Shown one piece after another: positions 33,297-44,595 of a stretch of DNA of 64,000 nt. The notes beneath the pieces were generated by a model, which saw only the letters and a list, made by a program, of their open reading frames with translations, did no database searches and was not told the DNA's origin. Positions within the stretch are counted from its first letter, which is position 1. Every line of letters begins with the position of its first letter. The DNA is from Streptomyces sp. H27-C3 (GTDB lineage: Bacteria > Actinomycetota > Actinomycetes > Streptomycetales > Streptomycetaceae). A program made the position numbers and the translations under genes. The stretch covers positions 1 through 64,000 of the forward strand of contig NZ_JASITA010000024.1 in assembly GCF_030063415.1 (NCBI RefSeq), read 5' to 3'.

Positions 33297-34598
33297 TTAC
33301 TCGGCCTTGCCACTGACACCGTCGCTCGCCGGCCGCACCTTGACCGCGGGATCCCGGCGAGCGGGACGCGTGCCCCGCCACATCTGGTAGAGGTGCTTGA
33401 CGCCCGGCCCCACGAGCCGCGCCAGCATCGTCAGGAACGGCCCCATGTCGTCCGCCGCGAACCACGCCAGCTCCGTGCTGTCCGCGCGGGCGGGCGCGTG
33501 CGGCGTCGTATAGCCGCTGCGGCGGTACGCGACCAGAGCCGCCAGATCGATGTTCTCCACGACGTACCGGTGACCGGCCCGCTGCTCACCCTCCGTGACC
33601 TTGCGCCCGGTCAGATGCAGATGCTGGGCCCGTACGACGTCGATCCCGGCCTCGTTCTCGAAGAGCCGGAACTGCGCGCCCATGCGCGGATTGAAGTCGA
33701 GCAGCTTGTACTGCCCGTCGCGCCGGTCGAAGCGCAGATCGAGGTCGACCACCCCGCTGAAACCGACCTGCTTGATGAACTGCGCCGCGATCTCGGCGAG
33801 TTCGGGATTGTCCACGACGTACGCACTCGCCGTCATCCCCGCGTGCGGCGGCCAGGACCGCACCTTGACCCCCGTGAACATCGCCAGCGCCGTACTGTCC
33901 GCGTCGAAGTAGGCGTGGACGATCCAGTCCTCCGCCTCCTCGCGCGGCAGATACTCCTGCAGGATGACGCCCGGACGCTCGCCCCAGCCGCGCGCGAGCG
34001 CGAGCAGCTGCTCGGGCCCCGCTATGCGCGTCGTGCCACTCACCGCGGGCTGCCTGCGGCGTACGAAGGCCTCGCGGTTCTTGGCCACCACCGGGAACCG
34101 CGCCACCGCGGCGTACGCCTCCACATCGGCATACGACTCGGGAAACACCGCGGCGGGCGACGGCACCCCGTGCTCGACACACAGCTCGTGCAGCCCCTGC
34201 TTGCTGGCGAGCCTGCGCGGCAACGGCGCGTCGACGCGCGGAAAGAGGAAGGGCCCCGCGAGGGCGTCCTGGTGCTCGGCGATCAGCACGGCCGCCTCTT
34301 CGTCGGTGGGCAGCAGCACCGTCGGACGGCCGATCTGGCGGCCGATCCGCAGCAGTCCGTCCACCAGTCGCTCGGGGTCCTCCGTGCCGGTGGTCGGCCA
34401 GACGAAGGCGCGCTCCAGATAGCGGGAGCGTGCCGCCGGGGTCCACCGGTCCTCGGTGATCGCGTACATGGGCACACCGAGTCGCCCCAGACTGCGGATC
34501 GCCCCCACCCCGCCATGGTGCAGCGGATAGTTCCCGATCTTCACGATCAGCCCGGGTACGTCCCGGTCAGCCGTGAGTAACGCGCTCCGGCTCGCCAC
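33297..34598 (-). CDS. ATP-grasp ligase-like protein
   Basis: This 433-residue ATP-grasp enzyme has a preATP-grasp part (about 18-110, VKIGNYPLHHGGVGAIRSLG). The ATP-grasp core (about 130-330) shows FPVVAKNREAF, VILQEYLPREEAEDW and the metal-binding KLLDFNPRMGAQF (D, N and R positions). Such proteins activate a carboxylate by phosphorylation and couple it to an amine or thiol. They resemble the PRK12767/carboxylate-amine-ligase group. The start is GTG 34596-34598 behind GGGGGGA. With the flavoprotein it may modify a small molecule or peptide, but no substrate is suggested. Confidence 0.85.
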   Translation of the reverse strand: MASRSALLTADRDVPGLIVKIGNYPLHHGGVGAIRSLGRLGVPMYAITEDRWTPAARSRYLERAFVWPTTGTEDPERLVDGLLRIGRQIGRPTVLLPTDEEAAVLIAEHQDALAGPFLFPRVDAPLPRRLASKQGLHELCVEHGVPSPAAVFPESYADVEAYAAVARFPVVAKNREAFVRRRQPAVSGTTRIAGPEQLLALARGWGERPGVILQEYLPREEAEDWIVHAYFDADSTALAMFTGVKVRSWPPHAGMTASAYVVDNPELAEIAAQFIKQVGFSGVVDLDLRFDRRDGQYKLLDFNPRMGAQFRLFENEAGIDVVRAQHLHLTGRKVTEGEQRAGHRYVVENIDLAALVAYRRSGYTTPHAPARADSTELAWFAADDMGPFLTMLARLVGPGVKHLYQMWRGTRPARRDPAVKVRPASDGVSGKAE

Positions 34599-34773
34599 CT
34601 GTCCCCCCTAGCGGGCATGGCCCACCCCTGCCCATTGCCCCAAAGGACGCTAAGCCGGAATTCCGCATTCCAGCAAGGCTTTTCCGGACATTGCGAACTC
34701 TTTAGGCACTGCCATGCCGGGCGACAGCCACGTAACGTGTTCCTCTCACGACCTGGAAAGCGAGGCAGCACCG

Positions 34774-36000
34774 ATGCCCGAGCAAACCGCGCTCGACCTG
34801 GCCGAAGGCGACCTCTTCGGCCCGCACAACCTCCCGTACGGCGTCTTCTCCACCCCGGACGAGCCAGAGCGCCGCCGGGTCGGCGTCCGTATCGGCGGCC
34901 ATGTGCTGGACGTGGGAGCGGCCGCGCTCGTCCTTGGCTCGCCGTACGCCGCGCTGCTCGCCCGGCCCACCCTCAATCCGCTGCTTGCCGCGGGCCGCAC
35001 CGCGTGGCGCGACGTGCGCCGCGCGCTGACCGCCTGGGTGACGAGCCCGGCGCACCGCGCCGAGATCGAGCCCCTGCTGCACCCCCTCACGAACGTCACG
35101 CTGCACCTGCCGTACGACGTCGCGGACTACGTCGACTTCTACGCGAGCGAGCACCACGCCACCAACGTCGGGAGGATCTTCCGGCCGGACGGGGACGCGC
35201 TGACGCCCAACTGGAAGCATCTGCCGATCGGTTACCACGGCCGGTCCGGCACCGTCGTCGTCTCCGGCACGGACGTGGTGCGCCCGTCGGGCCAGCGCAA
35301 GGCCCCGGCCGACCCGGCGCCCGTCTTCGGCCCGTCCATCAAGCTCGACATCGAGGCGGAGGTCGGCTTTGTCGTCGGCACCCCCTCCGAGCAGGGCGCA
35401 CCCGTCGCGCTCAGCGACTTCCGGGAGCACGTTTTCGGCCTGTCCCTCCTCAACGACTGGTCGGCGCGGGACATCCAGGCCTGGGAGTACGTGCCGCTCG
35501 GCCCGTTCCTCGGCAAGTCCTTCGCGACGTCCGTATCGGCGTGGGTGACCCCGCTGGAGGCGCTGGAGGCGGCCCATGTCGCGCCGCCCGCCCGGGACTT
35601 CCCGCTGCTGCCCTATCTGGACGACGCGGACGAGGAGGAGCCCGGCGGCTTCGACATCCGTATCGAGGTGCGGATCAACGGCGAGGTGGTCGCCGAGCCC
35701 CCCTTCTCCACCATGTACTGGACGGCCGCCCAGCAACTGGCCCAGATGACGGCCAACGGCGCGTCGCTGCGCACGGGCGACCTGTACGGCTCGGGCACGG
35801 TCAGCGGCCCGGCCGCCGAACAGCGCGGCTCCCTCCTGGAGCTGACCTGGAACGGGCGTGACCCGCTCGACCTGACCAACGGCAAGCGCACGTTCCTGGA
35901 GGACGGCGACGAGGTCACTCTGACGGCGTGGGCGCCGGGCGCACACGGCACGCGGGTGGGCCTGGGCGAGGTGTCCGGGCGCATCAGGCCGGCAGTCTGA
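34774..36000 (+). CDS. fahA: Fumarylacetoacetase
   Basis: This 408-residue enzyme hydrolyses fumarylacetoacetate to fumarate and acetoacetate, the last step of tyrosine and homogentisate breakdown. The metal and active-site regions are visible: DYVDFYASEHHATNVGRIFR, PIGYHGRSGTVVVSG, EAEVGFVVG and LLNDWSARDIQAWEYVPLGP. The C-terminal TNGKRTFLEDGDEV is also typical. ATG 34774 has GAGG 8 bases upstream. The 175-base gap before it holds a GGAAT/ATTCC inverted repeat at 34657-34671. Its stop overlaps the start of the GPP34 gene (TGATG). No other tyrosine-pathway gene is adjacent. Confidence 0.93.
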   Translation: MPEQTALDLAEGDLFGPHNLPYGVFSTPDEPERRRVGVRIGGHVLDVGAAALVLGSPYAALLARPTLNPLLAAGRTAWRDVRRALTAWVTSPAHRAEIEPLLHPLTNVTLHLPYDVADYVDFYASEHHATNVGRIFRPDGDALTPNWKHLPIGYHGRSGTVVVSGTDVVRPSGQRKAPADPAPVFGPSIKLDIEAEVGFVVGTPSEQGAPVALSDFREHVFGLSLLNDWSARDIQAWEYVPLGPFLGKSFATSVSAWVTPLEALEAAHVAPPARDFPLLPYLDDADEEEPGGFDIRIEVRINGEVVAEPPFSTMYWTAAQQLAQMTANGASLRTGDLYGSGTVSGPAAEQRGSLLELTWNGRDPLDLTNGKRTFLEDGDEVTLTAWAPGAHGTRVGLGEVSGRIRPAV

Positions 36001-36680
36001 TGCCGACCGTCCTCTCCCTCCCCGAGGAACTCCTGCTGCTGGGCCTGGACCCGCAGCGGGCCAAGCCGCGTGTGCGGATGCGGTACGTCGAGTACGGCGT
36101 GGCCGGCGCCATACTCGCGGAGCTGGAGCTGAGCGGCCATGTCACGGAGGAGCACGGCCGGATCCAGGTGGTCAACCCCTCGCGTCCGCCGACCCGGTCG
36201 CGGCCCAGGTGCTGGCGAGCCTGCCCGCGCCGGGCAAGGGCCGCCGGGGCAAGGGGGAACGCACGAAGGGCTGGGTAAGGAGCGCCGGGCGGCACATCAC
36301 GGAGCTGTACGTGAACCGCCTGGTGGAGCGGGGCGCACTGCGCCGGGAGACGCGCCGGTTCCTGGGGCTCTTCCCCTACCACCGCCACCCTGCGGGCCCG
36401 GAGGACTCGTCGGCGGCGGTGTGGCAGCGCCTCGCCGCGTCGATCCGCGTCGATCCGCGCCGGCTCCCCGTCTCCGGACGGACGCGACCGGGCCCTCGCG
36501 GCCCTGCTGTCGGCGACCGACCTGGCCAACAGGTACTACCCGGGCTTCGCCGCCCGAGCGACCCGCTCCACCCTGCGCCACCTGGCCCGCGAGCAGTGGC
36601 AGGCGGTTGCGGTGCACCGCACGGTCAAGCAGGACAAGGCGACGACGAGCGGGGCGAACGGCGGAGGGGACGGGGACTGA
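36000..36680 (+). pseudogene. GPP34 (Golgi phosphoprotein 3-like) family gene, frameshifted
   Basis: The N-terminal part, MPTVLSLPEELLLLGLD to GRIQVVNP, is in one frame and coupled to fahA by TGATG. After the CCCC run at 36176-36179 the family sequence continues in another frame (LASADPVAAQVLASLP to VWQRLAAS). Near 36437-36456 it returns to the first frame, ending LANRYYPGFAARATRSTLRH and so on to the stop at 36678-36680. The second site is a 10-base tandem duplication, GCGTCGATCC twice, or a 1-base insertion. The changes nearly compensate, but the middle of the original frame has a stop. If intact, the product would be a roughly 225-residue membrane-associated phosphoinositide-type-binding family protein of unknown bacterial role. 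Confidence 0.7.
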
Positions 36681-36800
36681 GGTGCGGGTGCGCGTGCGGG
36701 ATGCGGGTGCGGGATGCGGATGCGGGATGCGGATGCCTGCGGCGCCCGGCCCCGCGCAGCGGCACCCGCACCCGCACCCGCACGCAGCGCACCCCATCCG
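36681..36800. repeat. GGTGCGGG-type repeats and inverted repeat between convergent genes
   Basis: GTGCGGGTGCGCGTGCGGGA and repeated GCGGGATGCGG units fill about 36681-36735. CACCCGCACCCGCACCCGCA at about 36763-36782 is complementary to the first part. The region can fold into a large hairpin between the GPP34 gene and recQ, acting on both strands. It resembles the 31987-32078 region. Confidence 0.55.
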
Positions 36801-36809
36801 CCCCCCGGC

Positions 36810-38933
<2,124 letters not shown>

Positions 38934-39009
38934 CGCACTGTCCCCCCGCACCTGGTCCTTCACCCCCACCCACGGTAGAGGCACGCACTGACAACCCGGA
39001 CCAAAAGCC

Positions 39010-39067
39010 GCCGCCCGGCACCCCTCCCTCCGAGATCCGAGATCCGAGAGGAGAAGCGCCGGGCGGC
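39010..39067 (-). terminator. Terminator of the complete nuo operon
   Basis: GCCGCCCGGC (39010-39019) and GCCGGGCGGC (39058-39067) form a perfect 10-bp stem. The long loop contains three tandem copies of TCCGAGA (39029-39049). It starts 38 bases beyond the nuoN stop. Confidence 0.6.
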
Positions 39068-39104
39068 AGAACCACACCGATCACACAGGCCGAGTGAACC
39101 TCGC

Positions 39105-40760
39105 TCAGCGTACGAAGACCCCCGCCTGGCTGGCCAGGTCCAGGAAGTACTGCGGAGCCACACCGAGGACCACCGTCACCGCCACACCCACCGCGATCGC
39201 CGTCATCGTCAGCGGCGAGGGCACGGCGACCGTGGGGCCGTCCGCCTTCGGCTCGCTGAAGAACATCAGGACGATCACCCGGATGTAGAAGAACGCGGCG
39301 ATCGCCGACGAGAGCACACCGACCACGACCAGCGCACCCGCGCCGCCCTCGGCCGCCGCCTTGAACACCGCGAACTTCCCGGCGAAGCCGGAGGTCAGCG
39401 GGATACCGGCGAAGGCAAGGAGGAACACCGCGAAGACCGCGGCCACCAGCGGCGAGCGCCGTCCGAGCCCCGCCCACTTCGACAGATGCGTCGCCTCGCC
39501 ACCCGCGTCGCGCACCAGTGTGACCACGGCGAACGCGCCAATCGTCACGAAGGAGTACGCCAGCAGGTAGAAGAGGACGGACGAGATGCCCTCGGGGGTG
39601 GTCGCGATGACACCGGCCAGGATGAACCCGGCGTGCGCGATCGAGGAGTACGCGAGGAGCCGCTTGATGTCGGTCTGGGTGATCGCGACGATCGCGCCGC
39701 CCAGCATCGTGACGATCGCGATGCCCCACATCACCGGGCGCCAGTCCCAGGTGAGGCCCGGCAGGACGACGTACAGCAGCCGCAGCAGCGCGCCGAAGGC
39801 GGCCACCTTGGTCGCCGCCGCCATGAACCCGGTGACCGGGGTCGGGGCGCCCTGGTAGACGTCCGGGGTCCACATGTGGAACGGGACCGCGCCGACCTTG
39901 AAGAGCAGGCCCATGAGGATCATCGCGGCGCCGATGAGCAGCAGCGCGTCATTGCCCATGGTGTCGGCGAGCGCCGGGTCGATCTGCTTGACCGAGCCGT
40001 CGACGATGCCCGCGATCTTCGCATACGAGACGGAGCCCGCGTACCCGTACATCAAGGCGATGCCGAACAGCAGGAACGCCGACGAGAAGGCGCCGAGCAG
40101 GAAGTACTTGACCGCGGCCTCCTGCGACATCAGCCGCTTGCGGCGGGCGACGGCGCACAGCAGGTACAGCGGGAGCGAGAAGACTTCCAGCGCCACGAAC
40201 AGCGTCAGCAGGTCGTTGGCGGCGGGGAAGACCAGCATCCCGGCCACCGCGAACAGCATGAGCGGGAAGACCTCGGTGGTGGTGAACCCGGCCTTGACGG
40301 CCGACTTCTCACTGTCGCTGCCCGGGGTCGACGCGGCCTGCGCGGCGAAGGAGTCGACCCGGTTGCCATGGGCGTCCGGGTCGAGCCTGCGCTCGGCGAA
40401 GGTGAACACCGCGACCAGCGAGGCCAGCACGATCGTGCCCTGAAGGAAGAGCGCCGGGCCGTCGACGGCGATGGCGCCCTCCGCCGCGATGTGTGCCTTG
40501 GTCGTGCCGTATCCGGCGGCCGCGAGCCCCACGATCGCCGCGAAGGCGGCGGCGAGGGCGACGACCGACAGGAACAGCTGGGCGTAGTAACGGGCCTTGC
40601 GCGGCACGAATGCCTCGACAAGTACGCCGATGACGGCCGCGCCGATGACGATCAGCGTCGGTGACAGCTGCGCGTACTCGATGTGCGGGGCCGTGAAACC
40701 GTCCGCGGCGCCGGGCGCCGCGACGGTTGTCCACAGGCTGTGGACAGCTGATGCGCTCAC
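39105..40760 (-). CDS. nuoN: NADH-quinone oxidoreductase subunit N
   Basis: This 551-residue antiporter-like subunit is the last gene of the complete operon. FHMWTPDVYQGAPTPVTGFM and the following AAATKVAAFGALLRLLY hold the channel lysine, and KRLLAYSSIAHAGFI is present. It carries a hydrophilic insertion near residues 120-150 (DPDAHGNRVDSFAAQAASTP). The start is GTG at 40758-40760 in a GTGA overlap with the nuoM stop. Confidence 0.96.
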   Translation of the reverse strand: MSASAVHSLWTTVAAPGAADGFTAPHIEYAQLSPTLIVIGAAVIGVLVEAFVPRKARYYAQLFLSVVALAAAFAAIVGLAAAGYGTTKAHIAAEGAIAVDGPALFLQGTIVLASLVAVFTFAERRLDPDAHGNRVDSFAAQAASTPGSDSEKSAVKAGFTTTEVFPLMLFAVAGMLVFPAANDLLTLFVALEVFSLPLYLLCAVARRKRLMSQEAAVKYFLLGAFSSAFLLFGIALMYGYAGSVSYAKIAGIVDGSVKQIDPALADTMGNDALLLIGAAMILMGLLFKVGAVPFHMWTPDVYQGAPTPVTGFMAAATKVAAFGALLRLLYVVLPGLTWDWRPVMWGIAIVTMLGGAIVAITQTDIKRLLAYSSIAHAGFILAGVIATTPEGISSVLFYLLAYSFVTIGAFAVVTLVRDAGGEATHLSKWAGLGRRSPLVAAVFAVFLLAFAGIPLTSGFAGKFAVFKAAAEGGAGALVVVGVLSSAIAAFFYIRVIVLMFFSEPKADGPTVAVPSPLTMTAIAVGVAVTVVLGVAPQYFLDLASQAGVFVR

Positions 40761-42328
40761 TTGGCCGCCTCCACCTCGGGCTTGGGGTCCTTCTTCTGGA
40801 CGTCGGACATGGTGTGCTTCACGGCCGGATTGACGATCTCGGTCAGCGGCTTGGGATAGACGCCGAGGAGGAGCAGCAGCGCGATCAGCGGGGCGACGAC
40901 CACGAGTTCACGGATCTTGAGGTCGGGCATCGCCTTGACCTCGGCCACCACGGGGCCGGTCATCGTCCGCTGGTAGAGCACGAGCGAGTAGAGCGCGCCA
41001 AGGACGATGCCCAGCGTCGCGATGATCCCGGCCACCGGATAGGCGGCGAACACCCCGACCAGCACCAGGAACTCACTGACGAACGGCGCGAGTCCGGGCA
41101 GCGACAGGGTGGCGAGGCTGCCGATGAGGAACGTCCCCGCGAGCACCGGGGCGACCTTCTGCACTCCGCCGTAGTCGACGATGAGCCGCGAACCGCGCCG
41201 GGTGATCAGGAAGCCGGCCACCAGCATCAGCGCGGCAGTCGAGATTCCGTGGTTGACCATGTACAGCGTCGCGCCCGACTGGCCCTGGCTGGTCATCGCG
41301 AAGATGCCCAGCACGATGAAGCCGAAGTGCGAGATCGAGGCGTACGCGATCAGGCGCTTGATGTCGCGCTGGCCGACCGCGAGCAGCGCACCGTAAATGA
41401 TGCTGATCAGCGCGAGGACGATGATCACGGGCGTCGCCCACTTCGAGGCCTCCGGGAAGAGCTGGAGGCAGAAGCGCAGCATCGCGAAGGTGCCGACCTT
41501 GTCGACGACCGCGGTGATCAGCACGGCGACCGGGGTGGTCGCCTCGCCCATCGCGTTGGGCAGCCAGGTGTGCAGCGGCCACAGCGGCGCCTTCACCGCG
41601 AAGGCGAAGAAGAAGCCGAGGAAGAGCAGCCGCTCGGTGTTGGTCGCCATCTCCAGCGACCCGTTGGCGCGGGCCTCGGCGATCTCCGCGAGCGAGAAGC
41701 TCCCGGCGACCACGTACAGACCGATGACGGCGGCCAGCATGATCAGGCCGCCGACCAGGTTGTAGAGGAGGAACTTGACGGCGGCGTACGAGCGCTGGGT
41801 GGCCGCCGCCCCGTCGGTGCCCGCGTGCGCCCGGTCCCCGAAGCCTCCGATGAGGAAGTACATCGGGATGAGCATCGCTTCGAAGAAGATGTAGAAGAGG
41901 AAGACGTCGGTGGCCTCGAAGGAGAGGATCACCATCGCTTCGACCATCAGGATCAGCGCGAAGAAGCCCTGGGTGGGGCGCCAGCGGGAACTCTTGGTCT
42001 CCAGCGGGTCGGCGTCGTGCCAGCCCGCCAGGATGATGAAGGGGATCAGCAGGGCGGTGAGCGCGATCAGCGCGACGGCGATGCCGTCCACGCCCAGCTC
42101 GTACCTGACCCCGAAGTCCGGGATCCAGGCATGCGATTCGGTGAGCTGGTAGCGGTCGCCGCCGGGCTCGAAGCGGACGACCACCAGGGCCGCCAGCACG
42201 AAGGTGCCCAGCGAGAAGGCCAGCGCCAGCCACTTCGCGGTGGTGCGGCGCGCGGCGGGGACGGCGGCGGTCAGGACCGCACCGACCGCCGGGAGCGCCG
42301 CGGCCGCGGTGAGCAGTGGGAAGGACAT
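40757..42328 (-). CDS. nuoM: NADH-quinone oxidoreductase subunit M
   Basis: This 523-residue antiporter-like subunit has the conserved glutamate in FYIFFEAMLIPMYFLI and the channel lysine in VLITAVVDKVGTFAML. The discontinuous-helix motif reads LHTWLPNAMGEATTPVAV, a variant common in actinobacteria. The start ATG at 42326-42328 lies 5 bases after the nuoL stop. The last 20 residues are charged (SDVQKKDPKPEVEAAK). Confidence 0.96.
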   Translation of the reverse strand: MSFPLLTAAAALPAVGAVLTAAVPAARRTTAKWLALAFSLGTFVLAALVVVRFEPGGDRYQLTESHAWIPDFGVRYELGVDGIAVALIALTALLIPFIILAGWHDADPLETKSSRWRPTQGFFALILMVEAMVILSFEATDVFLFYIFFEAMLIPMYFLIGGFGDRAHAGTDGAAATQRSYAAVKFLLYNLVGGLIMLAAVIGLYVVAGSFSLAEIAEARANGSLEMATNTERLLFLGFFFAFAVKAPLWPLHTWLPNAMGEATTPVAVLITAVVDKVGTFAMLRFCLQLFPEASKWATPVIIVLALISIIYGALLAVGQRDIKRLIAYASISHFGFIVLGIFAMTSQGQSGATLYMVNHGISTAALMLVAGFLITRRGSRLIVDYGGVQKVAPVLAGTFLIGSLATLSLPGLAPFVSEFLVLVGVFAAYPVAGIIATLGIVLGALYSLVLYQRTMTGPVVAEVKAMPDLKIRELVVVAPLIALLLLLGVYPKPLTEIVNPAVKHTMSDVQKKDPKPEVEAAK

Positions 42329-42333
42329 GGTGA

Positions 42334-44280
42334 TCAGACCGCCCTCATCAGCAGGGTCGCGGCAATGAGGATCGCCGTACCGCCGAACATCGAGACCGCG
42401 TACGTGCGGGCGTAGCCGTTCTGCAGCTTGCGCAGCCGGCCGGAGAGCCCGCCGAACGAGGCCGCCGTGCCGTTGACCACCCCGTCGACCAGCGAGTGGT
42501 CGACGTACACGAGCGAGCGGGTGAGGTGCTCGCCGCCACGGACCAGGACCACATGGTTGAAGTCGTCCTGGAGGAGATCGCGCCGGGCGGCCCGGGTGAG
42601 CAGCGAGCCGCGCGGGGCGAGCACCGGGACGGGCCTGCGCCCGTACTGGAGGTACGCGACCGCGACCCCTGCCAGCAGGACGACGACCGTCAGCCCTGTG
42701 ATCACCGGCACGCTGATCGGCGGGTGCGGGTGCTCGAACTGCGTGACTGGCTCCAGCCAGCCGACGAAGCGGTCGCCGACGCTGAAGAACCCTCCGGCGA
42801 GGACCGACCCGAAGGCGAGCACGATCATCGGAATCGTCATCGACTTCGGCGACTCGTGCGGATGGGGCAGCTCGCCGGGGGTGGCCCCGGCGACGGGCTC
42901 GACATCGGCCGTCTTGTCCACGGCGGGGGCCGGCTGCCAGCGCTTCTCGCCGAAGAACGTCAGGATCATCACGCGCGTCATGTAGTACGCCGTGAGGCCC
43001 GCGCCCAGCAGGGTCACCGATCCGAGGATCCAGCCCTGGGCGCCGCCCGAGGCGAAGGCCGCCTCGATGATCTTGTCCTTGGAGAAGAAGCCGGACAGTC
43101 CCGGGAAACCGATGATCGCGAGATAGCCGAGGCCGAACGTCACGAACGTCACCGGCATGTACTTCCGCAGGCCGCCGTACTTCCGCATGTCGACCTCGTC
43201 GTTCATGCCGTGCATGACCGATCCGGCGCCGAGGAAGAGGCCCGCCTTGAAGAAGCCGTGCGTCACCAGGTGCATGATCGCGAAGGCGTAACCGATCGGG
43301 CCGAGGCCCGCCGCCAGGATCATGTAGCCGATCTGCGACATCGTCGAGCCCGCCAGGGCCTTCTTGATGTCGTCCTTCGCGCAACCGACGATCGCACCGA
43401 AGAGGAGCGTCACCGCGCCGACCACCACGACCGCTGTCTGCGCGTCGGGCGCCGCGTTGAAGATCGCGCCGGACCGGGTGATGAGGTAGACGCCGGCGGT
43501 CACCATGGTCGCCGCGTGGATGAGGGCCGAGACCGGGGTCGGGCCCTCCATCGCGTCGCCGAGCCAGGACTGCAGCGGTACCTGCGCCGACTTGCCGCAC
43601 GCGGCGAGCAGCAGCATCAGGCCGATGGCCGTCAGCTTGCCCTCGCTCGCCCCGCCGTCCGCGCTCGCTTCCAGGACCGGCCCGAAGGTGAAGGTCCCGA
43701 AGGTGGTGAACATCAGCATGATCGCGATGGACAGCCCCATGTCACCGACACGGTTGACCAGGAAGGCCTTCTTGGCGGCGGTGGCCGCGCTGGGCTTGTG
43801 CTGCCAGAAGCCGATGAGCAGGTACGACGCCAGACCGACGCCCTCCCAGCCCACATAGAGCAGCAGGTAGTTGTCTGCGACGACCAGCAGGAGCATCGCC
43901 GCGAGGAACAGGTTGAGATAGCCGAAGAAGCGGCGGCGGCGCTCGTCGTGCTCCATGTAGCCGATCGAGTAGATGTGGATCAGCGTGCCCACACCGGTGA
44001 TCAGCAGAACGAAGGTCATCGACAACTGGTCGAGCTGGAAGGCGACATCCGCCTGAAATCCCTCGACGGGAATCCAGCTGAACAGCTTCTGGTGCATGGC
44101 GCGGTCCTCGGCGCCCTGGCCCAGCATGTTCAGGAACAGCACCGCGCCGATGACGAACGACGCGGCCGAGAGCACCGTGCCGAGCCAGTGGCCCGTACGG
44201 TCGAGCCGCCTGCCGCCGCACAGCAGCACGGCCGCTCCGAGCAGGGGCGCCGCGACAAGCAGCGCAATCATGTTCTCCAC
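42334..44280 (-). CDS. nuoL: NADH-quinone oxidoreductase subunit L
   Basis: This 648-residue distal proton channel with lateral helix contains GPTPVSALIHAATMVTAGVY, KKALAGSTMSQIGYM and VPLQSWLGDAMEGPTP. GTG 44278-44280 behind GGAAG was taken as start; ATG 44271 is a possible shorter start with GGAG close by. It is 15 bases downstream of nuoK. Confidence 0.95.
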   Translation of the reverse strand: MENMIALLVAAPLLGAAVLLCGGRRLDRTGHWLGTVLSAASFVIGAVLFLNMLGQGAEDRAMHQKLFSWIPVEGFQADVAFQLDQLSMTFVLLITGVGTLIHIYSIGYMEHDERRRRFFGYLNLFLAAMLLLVVADNYLLLYVGWEGVGLASYLLIGFWQHKPSAATAAKKAFLVNRVGDMGLSIAIMLMFTTFGTFTFGPVLEASADGGASEGKLTAIGLMLLLAACGKSAQVPLQSWLGDAMEGPTPVSALIHAATMVTAGVYLITRSGAIFNAAPDAQTAVVVVGAVTLLFGAIVGCAKDDIKKALAGSTMSQIGYMILAAGLGPIGYAFAIMHLVTHGFFKAGLFLGAGSVMHGMNDEVDMRKYGGLRKYMPVTFVTFGLGYLAIIGFPGLSGFFSKDKIIEAAFASGGAQGWILGSVTLLGAGLTAYYMTRVMILTFFGEKRWQPAPAVDKTADVEPVAGATPGELPHPHESPKSMTIPMIVLAFGSVLAGGFFSVGDRFVGWLEPVTQFEHPHPPISVPVITGLTVVVLLAGVAVAYLQYGRRPVPVLAPRGSLLTRAARRDLLQDDFNHVVLVRGGEHLTRSLVYVDHSLVDGVVNGTAASFGGLSGRLRKLQNGYARTYAVSMFGGTAILIAATLLMRAV

Positions 44281-44295
44281 GTTTCTTCCGACCCC

Positions 44296-44595
44296 TTACA
44301 GCTTCATCAGGCTGGCGTCGTCGACCGAGGCCGAGTGGCGGGAGCGGAACAGCGACACGATGATCGCGAGCCCGACCACGACCTCGGCTGCGGCGACGAC
44401 CATCGTGAAGAACGCGATGATCTGCCCGTCGAGATTGCCGTGCATCCGGGAGAAGGTAACGAACGCGAGGTTGCAGGCGTTGAGCATCAGCTCGACGCAC
44501 ATGAAGACCACGATCGCGTTCCGCCGGATCAGCACACCTGCCGCACCGATGGTGAACAACAGGGCGGCGAGATACAGATAGTTGACCGGGTTCAC
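44296..44595 (-). CDS. nuoK: NADH-quinone oxidoreductase subunit K
   Basis: This is a 99-residue, three-helix subunit of standard length, with both membrane glutamates (VFMCVELMLNACNL and VAAAEVVVGLAII). The start is GTG at 44593-44595, overlapping the nuoJ stop by 4 bases. It lacks the charged tail of the second copy at 5337. Confidence 0.95.
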   Translation of the reverse strand: MNPVNYLYLAALLFTIGAAGVLIRRNAIVVFMCVELMLNACNLAFVTFSRMHGNLDGQIIAFFTMVVAAAEVVVGLAIIVSLFRSRHSASVDDASLMKL

